A stretch of 10,663 nt of DNA from Desulfobulbus sp. Lineage in GTDB: Bacteria; Desulfobacterota; Desulfobulbia; Desulfobulbales; Desulfobulbaceae. The stretch is from positions 1 to 10,663 of the forward strand of contig JAUVLX010000099.1 of NCBI GenBank assembly GCA_030600525.1, read 5' to 3'. Below the pieces are notes generated by a model, which had not been told where the DNA came from, did no database searches, and saw only the letters and a list, made by a program, of their open reading frames with translations. A program made the position numbers and the translations under genes. Shown here piece by piece: positions 1 to 7,409 of this stretch; position 1 is the first letter of the stretch, and the number at the start of each line of letters is the position of its first letter.

Positions 1-1
1 A

Positions 2-79
2 ACTAAAGTTGCCATTGCGGCAGAAGCTGCTGCGATAAAGCCTTATCTGGACTGGTACAGCAACCTAAAGTGCCCCTGA
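2..79 (+). CDS. C-terminal end of an unidentified protein (partial, runs off the left edge)
   Basis: An open frame enters from the left edge and ends at TGA 77-79. It gives 25 residues, an alanine-rich stretch followed by KPYLDWYSNLKCP. The composition (AAEAAA, then an aromatic amphipathic tail) looks like the helical end of a real protein rather than noise, but 25 open codons are weak evidence on their own. I do not recognise the family. No clear terminator follows in the next 100 bases, so it could be co-transcribed with the sensor kinase that starts at 308. Confidence 0.4.
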   Translation, partial: TKVAIAAEAAAIKPYLDWYSNLKCP

Positions 80-307
80 ACTAAATATCAAGCAGAGAAT
101 AACAGCTCTACAACCAACTGAAAGATTACACAAACGAACACGATAACCGTTCAACGAAAAGGGGCGGTCTCAGTTTCAGAATGGATGAAAAAATTCAAGC
201 AGAATACTTCAGGGATATAGCAGGTATCTCCGACTTTATACTTATTCAAAATAATATATCATAGACATGTTATTTGTTTTCCAGGGTAGGATCCAGCCAA
301 ACCAATC
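80..307 (+). other. Leader of the sensor kinase gene, with a doubtful 27-codon small ORF
   Basis: The 228-bp stretch ahead of the kinase has no recognisable gene. It contains a small ORF at 181-264 (ATG to TAG) whose product begins MDEKIQAEYFRDIAGISDF. The composition is protein-like, but no well-placed ribosome binding site precedes it; the nearest purine run, AAGGGG, lies about 15 bases upstream. Positions about 232-275 are very A+T rich and are a plausible promoter area for the kinase, but I cannot fix -35 and -10 boxes. The short complementary arms in the region (for example GAAC/GTTC near 137-153) are too weak to call structured. Confidence 0.3.
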
Positions 308-3300
308 ATGAAAAAAAATTTTTTTAAGATTAGAAACAAACTTATCTCAATTTTCATTCTCATTAAAATTCTCCCACTCCTAGCACTGGCCTGGTTTGCC
401 TGGCATCAAATTACCGATTTAGTCCAAAAAATGGAGATCTCGTTTGAGACTGCAACTATGGAAAGCCTGGAAATGGGGAAAAGAGTTGTTCAGTTGGCAA
501 CTAAAGACTCTATTCGCGCCCTTGATGAAAAGTCCCGTGAAGCAATTGAACGGCTAACAGTGGATACGGCTAACAATGTGGCCAGATTCCTATATGAACG
601 AGACCGTGATATCCGACAGGCCGCCTTGTTTGACCCTTCAGAGACAAGCTATCGTAATTTCCTCATTTCCAAATTCAGTCCGATCATTGAACATGATCCT
701 CTTTTCATGGACAAGGATGGAAAACGTTGGGAGATGTCACAAAATTCTCAGAGAGCATTTGATGTAGTCCAAGCGAGCAACAAGAACAATGAAAACGATT
801 TTCACTCTCGTCCTCCGGAAATCAATGGAAAGCCTATCGATCGACCGTTGTATTTAGAAATGACTTTCATCGACCTTGCAGGTAAGGAAAAATTCAAGGT
901 TACAACTTCAAATTTTCTTGCCCTTGATCTGCAAGATGTATCTCTTAGAAAGAATACCTTTTGCAAGGCGGAAACCTATTTCGAACACCTCAAGGATCTT
1001 CAACCTGGAGAAATATTTGTTTCTGATGTCATTGGTGCCTACCAAAAAACTGACCTCATCGGGATGTACTCTCAAACAAGAGCAGAAAAGGCAGGCATCG
1101 ATTTCGATCCTCAAAACTCCGCATATGCCGGTAAAGAAAATCCTGTCGGGAAACGATTCCAGGGCATGGTTCGCTGGGCTACTCCTGTTGAGCGTAATGG
1201 ACACGTTATTGGCTTTGTAACTCTTGCCCTTGATCATACCCACATCATGGAATTTACAGACCACATCGTTCCGACCGAAGAACGCTATTCTGCAATTTCA
1301 GATGCAGGGACAGGCAACTACGCCTTTATGTGGGACTATCGAAGTCACAACATTTCCCATCCCAGAGATTATTTTATCACTGGATATAATCCAGAGACCG
1401 GTGCCCCTGCCCCCCCCTGGCTGGAAGCAAAACATTACCAACAATGGAAAGCGGAGAGTCTCAATATCGCTGATTTCCTAGACACTCTTCCGCTTTATGA
1501 AAATCAGTCTCTTGATAAAAAACCTGCGCCTGAACAAACCCGTTCAGGCTATGTTGGCCTGGACTGTAGATACTTGAACTTCGCCCCTCAGTGTGATGGC
1601 TGGATGGACCTCACCCAGCATGGAGGTTCCGGCTCTTTCCTCATTTTCTGGAGCGGAATTTGGAAACTTACCACAGCTGCCGCTATCCCATACTACACTG
1701 GCCAATATACCAAGAGTGCAAGGGGATTTGGTTTTATTACTATCGGCGCTAATGTACATGAATTTCACAAAGCGGCTCTAGCTACAGCAAAACATATAGA
1801 AAATATTGGTGCCGATCATATCACAACTCTTGATCAACAGTTTCAACGGAATCAAAAGTTTCTCAACAAGTCATTGCAAGAGACTACTAGGAACTTGACC
1901 ATTTCCACTCTGGTTATGATTTTTGTTATTATCATCATAGCCATTTGGATGGCTTCCATTCTGACAGGAAGAATAACAAAGATCATTACAAGTATTGGCC
2001 GCTTTCAGCAAAACGACATGACTCAACGCCTCCAGATTCACTCTGGTGACGAATTGGAAGATCTAGCGTTGACCTTCAACTCTATGGCTGACAACATACA
2101 ACAATCAATGATTGATATACGGGTTGCTCATGAGCAGTCAAAAAAAGCCAACCAACAACTTATTGAAGAAATTGCAACCCGGAAAAAAGCAGAAAAAGAG
2201 CTAGCACAGAACCGTGATAACCTTGAGCGAATGGTCTCTGAACGCACTAGCGAGCTGGAACAGGAAATTAACGAACGCAAACAGGCAGAAAAGAGCAAGA
2301 ATGATTTGGAAACACGGCTTCATCGTGCAGAAAAGATGGAAGCGATAGGGACGCTGGCAGGCGGTGTCGCTCACGATTTAAATAATATTTTATCTGGAAT
2401 CCTAACCTATCCAGAACTTCTTCTTCTCCAACTCAAAGAAGACGATCCAATGTATCGACCTTTACAGACCATCCAATCTTCAGGAGAAAAGGCTGCTGCT
2501 ATTGTCAATGATTTACTGACACTTGCCAGAAGAGGTGTGTCGATAACAAAGACGTTAAATCTAAATAACATTGTCTCCGATTATCTTTCTAGTCCAGAAT
2601 ACCTGCAACTGTTATTTCATCATCCAAACATACAAGTAAAGACCGATCTTGCAAAAAACCTGATGCACCTCCGGGGCTCTAAATTACATCTCTCAAAAAC
2701 TTTGATGAATCTGGTAAGTAATGGCATCGAATCGATGACCGATGTAGGACAGTTGACGATTCAGACAGAAAACCGTTATCTGGATAAACCCCTAAAATTG
2801 TACGAGAACGTACTTGAAGGAGAGTATGTTACCTTAATTATAAAAGACGAGGGTTCTGGTATTAAGCAACAAGACCTGAATCGAATATTTGAGCCCTTTT
2901 ATACTAAGAAAACAATGGGCCTAAGTGGTACGGGCCTTGGGATGGCTGTTGTTTGGGGGGCTATTCAGGACCACCATGGATATATTGACTGCCAAAGTGA
3001 GGTAAATCAAGGCACGGTATTCACACTCTATTTCCCGGTATGCCGCGACGCCCTCACAGGCGAAGTTTACCCCCCTGAATTCAACGACTTAAAAGGTAAT
3101 AGTGAGACGATCCTTCTTGTCGACGATGTCAAGGAACAGTTAGAAATAGCCTCTATGATTCTTACCAAATTAAATTATAGAGTACACACGGTTTCAAGTG
3201 GTGAAGAAGCTCTGTTTTTTCTTGAGGATAATGCTGTAGACCTTGTCATCTTAGACATGATAATGGAACCTGGGATTGATGGACTGGAAACCTATCAGGC

Positions 3301-3466
3301 AATCATTAACAAATGGCCTGACCAAAAGGCCATCATTGCCAGCGGCCTTTCCGAAATAGGAAGATTAAACGAAGCGTTGCAGCATGGTGTGAAGTCGCAC
3401 CTTAAAAAGCCCTATTCCATTACTAACTTGGGCCAACACGTTATAAAAGGGCTTAGCAACAACTAG
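308..3466 (+). CDS. Hybrid sensor histidine kinase with large periplasmic sensor and C-terminal receiver
   Basis: Inner-membrane sensor kinase of 1052 residues. A membrane segment at about 12-32 is followed by a periplasmic domain of about 500 residues, whose motifs (GFVTLALDHTHIMEF, AAAIPYYTGQY, GFGFITIGANV) resemble double-Cache sensors, and a second membrane helix at about 530-553. Then come HAMP (about 553-605), a charged coiled coil (about 606-680), HisKA with phospho-accepting His689 in GGVAHDLNN, and HATPase with N box Asn805, DEGSGI from Asp847, FEPFYTKK and a GTGLGM loop. The receiver (about 934-1050) has Asp939/Asp940, phospho-acceptor Asp983 and Lys1034. All catalytic residues are present, so it should autophosphorylate and either pass phosphate to its own receiver or feed a phosphorelay. 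The ligand is unknown; Cache domains usually bind small metabolites. No DNA-binding output domain and no partner regulator lie in the window. ATG 308 is chosen because an in-frame TAG lies at 287-289 and the first helix needs this start. The only Shine-Dalgarno candidate (AGGAT) is about 15 bases away, so initiation looks weak. Confidence 0.93.
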   Translation: MKKNFFKIRNKLISIFILIKILPLLALAWFAWHQITDLVQKMEISFETATMESLEMGKRVVQLATKDSIRALDEKSREAIERLTVDTANNVARFLYERDRDIRQAALFDPSETSYRNFLISKFSPIIEHDPLFMDKDGKRWEMSQNSQRAFDVVQASNKNNENDFHSRPPEINGKPIDRPLYLEMTFIDLAGKEKFKVTTSNFLALDLQDVSLRKNTFCKAETYFEHLKDLQPGEIFVSDVIGAYQKTDLIGMYSQTRAEKAGIDFDPQNSAYAGKENPVGKRFQGMVRWATPVERNGHVIGFVTLALDHTHIMEFTDHIVPTEERYSAISDAGTGNYAFMWDYRSHNISHPRDYFITGYNPETGAPAPPWLEAKHYQQWKAESLNIADFLDTLPLYENQSLDKKPAPEQTRSGYVGLDCRYLNFAPQCDGWMDLTQHGGSGSFLIFWSGIWKLTTAAAIPYYTGQYTKSARGFGFITIGANVHEFHKAALATAKHIENIGADHITTLDQQFQRNQKFLNKSLQETTRNLTISTLVMIFVIIIIAIWMASILTGRITKIITSIGRFQQNDMTQRLQIHSGDELEDLALTFNSMADNIQQSMIDIRVAHEQSKKANQQLIEEIATRKKAEKELAQNRDNLERMVSERTSELEQEINERKQAEKSKNDLETRLHRAEKMEAIGTLAGGVAHDLNNILSGILTYPELLLLQLKEDDPMYRPLQTIQSSGEKAAAIVNDLLTLARRGVSITKTLNLNNIVSDYLSSPEYLQLLFHHPNIQVKTDLAKNLMHLRGSKLHLSKTLMNLVSNGIESMTDVGQLTIQTENRYLDKPLKLYENVLEGEYVTLIIKDEGSGIKQQDLNRIFEPFYTKKTMGLSGTGLGMAVVWGAIQDHHGYIDCQSEVNQGTVFTLYFPVCRDALTGEVYPPEFNDLKGNSETILLVDDVKEQLEIASMILTKLNYRVHTVSSGEEALFFLEDNAVDLVILDMIMEPGIDGLETYQAIINKWPDQKAIIASGLSEIGRLNEALQHGVKSHLKKPYSITNLGQHVIKGLSNN

Positions 3467-3582
3467 AACTTTAAAAAACAAAAGGACTCTTTCACAAGGT
3501 AGATTTGATTGCGACTTTCCGGGTTGGTTCCATTTGCTGTTGTACGTCTAAAACTGGACGCAAAACACACTATATGAAGCTG
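3467..3582. other. Gap between convergent genes, no gene seen
   Basis: With the hairpin that follows, this fills the 207 bp between the kinase stop and the amylosucrase stop. It holds no plausible reading frame and no RNA gene that I recognise. It contains only a 4-bp inverted pair (CGTC/GACG) near 3546-3560, which is too short to mean much. Confidence 0.4.
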
Positions 3583-3633
3583 AAAGGTCGAGGGCTTCTA
3601 AAAATCCTGTAAGGATTTTAGAAGCCCTCCTTT
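3583..3633. terminator. Bidirectional intrinsic terminator between convergent genes
   Basis: A long near-perfect inverted repeat: the left arm 3590-3608 (G, then AGGGCTTCTAAAAATCCT) pairs with the right arm 3612-3629 across a 3-base loop (GTA), with a single bulged A. A short AAAGG/CCTTT pairing (3583-3587 with 3629-3633) can extend the base. It lies about 120 bp after the kinase stop and about 40 bp after the amylosucrase stop, exactly between convergent genes, so it can stop transcription arriving from either side. The T-rich tail is short on both strands (CCTTTATA on plus, CCTTTCA on minus), so efficiency rests mainly on stem strength. Confidence 0.8.
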
Positions 3634-3673
3634 ATACTGACACCCTATTCCACACAACGTTTTTTTCTGATCA

Positions 3674-5626
3674 TTACCTCTCACACAACCAGTAAAAACT
3701 ATACCCCGAAATCACCAGATTATTTTTGAAAATATCTGGGTTTTCGCCACTATACGCATCAACCAGCTGCCGGTATTGTGCCCCCCAGCTGCCGATTTCT
3801 TCCAAATTCAAAGACTGTGGTTTATTGCTAAAATTAGCAACCACCAGGACTTGTTCATTGGGTTTTTGCAGGTGATACCTGCCAAATACAAAAAGGTGCG
3901 GGTTATCGACTTCAATGAGCTCACGATTGTTGAAATCAGCGAAGGCATCCATTTCTTTCCGAACCGCAATCATCCTTTTTAACGCGCTGAAAATTTCATA
4001 TTCAACAGCTCCAGGCACATTCCTACGGTCTGCTTTATCCCAGTTGATTGATGGTCGATGTACCCAACGGGTGTCCCCTCTTTTATAGGGATCATCACGA
4101 TATGTATCGTCGTTAAGGGTGCCGATTTCATCACCATAGTACAGCAGCGGAATGCCGCCAAACGACATAATCATGCCGTGTAGCAGCAGAATCAACTTGA
4201 TCGAATCACCGATCATTTCGTTGTCCCCTGTTTCAAGCGCGTACTCTAGCCCAACCAATGATGAAAGAGAGCCTGAAATACGAGTGTCACCGGTCTTGGC
4301 ATTTTGCCCAAAGGGGAGTCCTCGCGCGTGGGAGTCGTCGAACTTTCCAGTAAAATAATCGACTAAAAATTTCCGGTGCCTGGCCGGTTCGTACTCGCAG
4401 AGCAGGATGTCCCGGTCGTCAAATCCCAGCCCGATATCATCATGACAACGGATGTAGTTGAGCCAAGTGGCCCGATCCAGTTTGACTGGCAAATTCTTGA
4501 TCCCCTGGTTCAGCAGGCGAGCATTTTTTGTCGCGACTGCATCCCATAGCAATGCCATAAAGGTTGCGTTGTAGGCGATCTCACATTCCTTGGCTATGAC
4601 CGCATCCTCACCAAAATATTTGATCACCTCAACTGGCGCGACAATCGCCTCTGCGATAAAGACCACTCCCGGTGCGGTAACCTGACAACAGTCTTTCAAA
4701 AGCTGCAGGATCAAATGGGCTTCACGCTCATTCTGGCACGTACTACCTATTTTTTTCCACAGAAATGCCACGGCATCCAACCGCAGGACATCAGCCCCCT
4801 GGTTGGCCCAGAAGAGGATGATATTGAGCATCTCGATAAAGACTGCCGGGTTGCTGTAATTGAGATCCCACTGAAAATCGTTAAAAACAGTCATCACCCA
4901 GCGGCCCATCTCTTCGTCCCAGGTAAAATTGCCAGGTGAAGTTTCCGGGAAAATTTCAAGCATACTCTGTTCAAACATATCTGGGACATTACGATTTTCG
5001 AAAATGTAGTAATACTCCTGATATTTCTTGTCTCCAGCCCTGGCACAGGTCGCCCAGTAATGTTTGCTGGAGGTGTGGTTGACGACTACATCGAGTACCA
5101 GCAGGATGTCACGCTCTTTCATTTCTTCGGCAAGCTGCACTACATCCTCCAGAGTGCCGACTTCCGGATTAATCTCGCGAAAATCACTGACCGCATACCC
5201 ACCGTCACTGCTCCCTTCTGGGCAACACATAATCGGCATCACATGAACCATGTTAATGCCCAGCTCCTGGAAATAGTGCAGACGCTCCTGCAAGCCCTTC
5301 AGGCTACCTGCAAACCCCTTACAATAGAGAGCCATCCCTACCCATTGCTGACTGAGAAACCAGTTGTAATCCTTTTCCCTGGCCAAATCGAGCTGACGTA
5401 ACTTTTCCGGGCGCCGGATATATTGTTTGGCCATGGTTTCGACCAGCTTCTGAGCTTGCTCGGCAAAATCATCCCGGTCACCGTAGAGCCGTTGAAACAG
5501 CGAGTGGATTGCATAAAAGTTTGCCCCCAGACGGGTGTAAAAATATCTCAGGTCCTGCTCGGATATTTCCGGCTTAATGCGGTTAAGAATGTCATTTAGA
5601 AGCGTATGGGATATCTGTTCGTACAC
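3674..5626 (-). CDS. ams: Amylosucrase (GH13 subfamily 4)
   Basis: Transglucosidase of 650 residues that splits sucrose, transfers glucose to an alpha-1,4-glucan and releases fructose; cytoplasmic, with no signal peptide. Length and layout match amylosucrases (Neisseria polysaccharea enzyme, about 636 residues): helical N-terminus, then a (beta/alpha)8 barrel with SLKGLQERL, CPEGSSDGGYAVSDF, DVVVNHTSS, nucleophile Asp284 in RLDAVAFLWK, acid/base Glu326 in AEAIV and transition-state stabiliser Asp396 in CHDDIG, then GDEIGTLNDD and a C-terminal beta domain. The whole catalytic triad is present. Where the Neisseria enzyme has Arg226 (TLREIFP), this protein has Leu223 (SMLEIFP). The start is GTG at 5626, preceded by a modest AGGT about 5 bases upstream; no in-frame ATG lies near, so translation may be weaker than for the genes ahead. 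It is last in the sucrose operon, 44 nt after fructokinase. A sucrose hydrolase of the same subfamily is the alternative, because product specificity cannot be read from sequence. Confidence 0.92.
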   Translation of the reverse strand: MYEQISHTLLNDILNRIKPEISEQDLRYFYTRLGANFYAIHSLFQRLYGDRDDFAEQAQKLVETMAKQYIRRPEKLRQLDLAREKDYNWFLSQQWVGMALYCKGFAGSLKGLQERLHYFQELGINMVHVMPIMCCPEGSSDGGYAVSDFREINPEVGTLEDVVQLAEEMKERDILLVLDVVVNHTSSKHYWATCARAGDKKYQEYYYIFENRNVPDMFEQSMLEIFPETSPGNFTWDEEMGRWVMTVFNDFQWDLNYSNPAVFIEMLNIILFWANQGADVLRLDAVAFLWKKIGSTCQNEREAHLILQLLKDCCQVTAPGVVFIAEAIVAPVEVIKYFGEDAVIAKECEIAYNATFMALLWDAVATKNARLLNQGIKNLPVKLDRATWLNYIRCHDDIGLGFDDRDILLCEYEPARHRKFLVDYFTGKFDDSHARGLPFGQNAKTGDTRISGSLSSLVGLEYALETGDNEMIGDSIKLILLLHGMIMSFGGIPLLYYGDEIGTLNDDTYRDDPYKRGDTRWVHRPSINWDKADRRNVPGAVEYEIFSALKRMIAVRKEMDAFADFNNRELIEVDNPHLFVFGRYHLQKPNEQVLVVANFSNKPQSLNLEEIGSWGAQYRQLVDAYSGENPDIFKNNLVISGYSFYWLCER

Positions 5627-5670
5627 AAGCTACCTATAAGATTGGTTGTTTATACTATCTTGTTGGTTTC

Positions 5671-6567
5671 TCAATCACAGCAGTTAAAAGAAGATATAAA
5701 CTCCTCATAAAATAAAGGGTTACTTGTAGTTGCACCTCGTAAGCTGATGACTTTGCCTGCGAACCGCTGCGCGCGGCGAAGTGTTTCTGCAACCGACCAT
5801 CCAGCCAATAGTCCATGAATATACACTGCGCTGAAAGCGTCACCTGCGCCAACAGTATCAACCAGGTGATCGACTTTTTGCGGAAGCAACGAATGAAATT
5901 CGCCGGTGGCAGTTCTGATCAGGGTGTCTTTTCCACCACGCGTGACTATCACCTGTTCCAGTTCACAGGTAGCTTGCAGTTCTGCCATCTGTTGCCTGAT
6001 ATCTGTTGCCGGCTCTGCGAGCAATCGTAGCTCCCCCTCATTCATTTTAGCCCACGTGGCATTTCTTAAGCAACCAAAGACCTCATCTCGCTGCCACCAG
6101 GGTGCCCGCAGGTTGACATCCAGAAAAATCCGTAAACTCTCATTGCGAGTAATCTCCACAAACGAATCCCGGGCAGTCTTGCTTCGTAAACCAAGGGTTC
6201 CATGATAGAGAATTCCGCCAGTGGCTGTTGCCAGCGATGTATCTGCAGAGATAAAATCATAGGCACTGTCTGCAATAATATCGTAGCTCGGTTCACCGTC
6301 ATTAATCGTCACTTCAACTCGACCGGTCGGGTGATCTGCATCAACCAAAACCGCTTCGGTGTTCATTCCCCAGTTACGCATCTCCTGTAAAATCATCTTG
6401 CCGTGATCATCATTTCCGACTCGGGAGATACACAAGGGGTGATCACCAAAAGCCTGCAAATGCCAGGCAACATTGAACGGCGCACCACCGAGAACCTGCT
6501 CCCCAGTTGGAAAACAATCAAAGAGGACTTCGCCAAAAACAAAGAGGTCAGTTCGGTTTTTTATCAT
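5671..6567 (-). CDS. fruK: PfkB-family fructokinase
   Basis: Sugar kinase of 298 residues that phosphorylates fructose to fructose-6-phosphate with ATP, in the cytoplasm. It shows the ribokinase/PfkB pattern: N-terminal FGEVLFDCFP, substrate-side signature GGAPFNVAWHL (residues 27-37), and the C-terminal signature DTVGAGDAFSAVY with catalytic base Asp243. Length is normal for the family. Context supports fructose as substrate, since the downstream amylosucrase releases fructose and the upstream synthase uses fructose-6-phosphate. The ATG at 6567 overlaps the phosphatase stop as ATGA, indicating translational coupling. An AGGAG lies 13 bases upstream, inside the phosphatase gene, a long spacing that fits reliance on coupling. 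PfkB kinases change substrate easily, so fructose is inferred from context rather than from specific residues. The symbol follows the methanotroph cluster; frk or scrK would be equivalent. Confidence 0.9.
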   Translation of the reverse strand: MIKNRTDLFVFGEVLFDCFPTGEQVLGGAPFNVAWHLQAFGDHPLCISRVGNDDHGKMILQEMRNWGMNTEAVLVDADHPTGRVEVTINDGEPSYDIIADSAYDFISADTSLATATGGILYHGTLGLRSKTARDSFVEITRNESLRIFLDVNLRAPWWQRDEVFGCLRNATWAKMNEGELRLLAEPATDIRQQMAELQATCELEQVIVTRGGKDTLIRTATGEFHSLLPQKVDHLVDTVGAGDAFSAVYIHGLLAGWSVAETLRRAQRFAGKVISLRGATTSNPLFYEEFISSFNCCD

Positions 6568-7409
6568 ACTTTCAGCAACGCTCCTATCTCGGGGGTAAAA
6601 AACTCGGCACCTTGGACGACCCCAGCGCTGTAATTGCCCCCCAGGGGAGAGCTTTCCTGCCTAGCCAGGTAAAGTGAGTCCTCACAGCCGTTCTGTTTAG
6701 CCAGCTCCAACGACTGTTGTTTGATCTCCGTCTCAGCGTTGGCCACCAGAATAGAACGGATCGAGCTGATAAGTACCGGCAAGTCGTTGCCGCTATCCCC
6801 AGCAAAAATGATCTCTTGAAGACCATATCCCAACTGCTGTTGTAGGAATTCGATGCCGTGCAATTTTGTTGCGTTGCGCGGCAAAACATCAAGTAAACCA
6901 ACTTGCTCCTGTTCATCGATGCTCCAGATCAAACTGGCGTCAACATCCAGCTGATCTAACTGCTGCTCAACGCATTTGAGGATATTGTCTTGGTCTACGT
7001 TCAACGGCAGGTAATAGCTTAACTTAAAATCGTTTTGCTTGCTCTTTTCTTGCAAGGCTAACTCCGGAATCCCTTCGAGCGCCTTGAGGAGTTGACCATG
7101 TGTTTTGCCCCGCCAGTCTGCAGCGATCTGTGTTTGCCAGGTGAGCATTTCCGACCATTGGCTCTGATCCCTCCTGTAAATTTTTGTGCCAACATCAGTA
7201 ATGGCATAATCGGGGTTGGGTAAATCGTAATCAGCAATTGCCTGGTTAACTAATTGCAAATGACGCCCAGTAACGTACACCAGTGTAACTTGAGGCAATC
7301 CGCAGAGTTGGTGGAAGCGCTCCTTGCCATCCGGGTGCTCAGGCTGACGACCGTTGGGGATTATGGTTCGGTCCATGTCTGTGCAAAGAAGCAATCTATG
7401 CATCATCAT
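6564..7409 (-). CDS. spp: Sucrose-6-phosphate phosphatase (HAD-IIB)
   Basis: Hydrolyses sucrose-6-phosphate to sucrose, making synthesis irreversible. The 281-residue protein has all four HAD motifs: nucleophile Asp11 and Asp13 in DMDRT with Thr15 (I), VTGR at 46-49 (II), Lys129 in FKLSYYLP (III) and GDSGND with Asp205 and Asp209 (IV). The cap between motifs II and III marks it as HAD type IIB, and size and sequence style match bacterial sucrose phosphatases. Three ATGs stand in a row (7409, 7406, 7403); the first is taken here, but the third sits about 8 bases after AGAG and may be used instead. The open frame runs further upstream to 7526, but that part lies inside the synthase gene and would add a non-homologous extension, so I do not use it. 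It overlaps the end of the synthase gene by 14 nt and the fructokinase start by ATGA. Mannosylglycerate-type HAD-IIB phosphatases are the alternative, unlikely in this context. Confidence 0.9.
   Translation of the reverse strand: MMMHRLLLCTDMDRTIIPNGRQPEHPDGKERFHQLCGLPQVTLVYVTGRHLQLVNQAIADYDLPNPDYAITDVGTKIYRRDQSQWSEMLTWQTQIAADWRGKTHGQLLKALEGIPELALQEKSKQNDFKLSYYLPLNVDQDNILKCVEQQLDQLDVDASLIWSIDEQEQVGLLDVLPRNATKLHGIEFLQQQLGYGLQEIIFAGDSGNDLPVLISSIRSILVANAETEIKQQSLELAKQNGCEDSLYLARQESSPLGGNYSAGVVQGAEFFTPEIGALLKV

Noticed and set aside
908..1264. Minus-strand open frame of 118 codons inside the sensor kinase gene
   Set aside because: It lies antisense to a region encoding a continuous, domain-rich protein, has no ribosome binding site, and its product resembles no family I know.
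308..3466. Sensor kinase as the dedicated regulator of the sucrose operon
   Set aside because: The genes are convergent and separated by a bidirectional terminator, no partner regulator is present, and nothing in the sensor domain points to sugar or osmotic sensing.
5060..5401. Plus-strand open frame of 113 codons inside the amylosucrase gene
   Set aside because: It is antisense to catalytic-barrel coding sequence and is explained by codon bias of the real gene.
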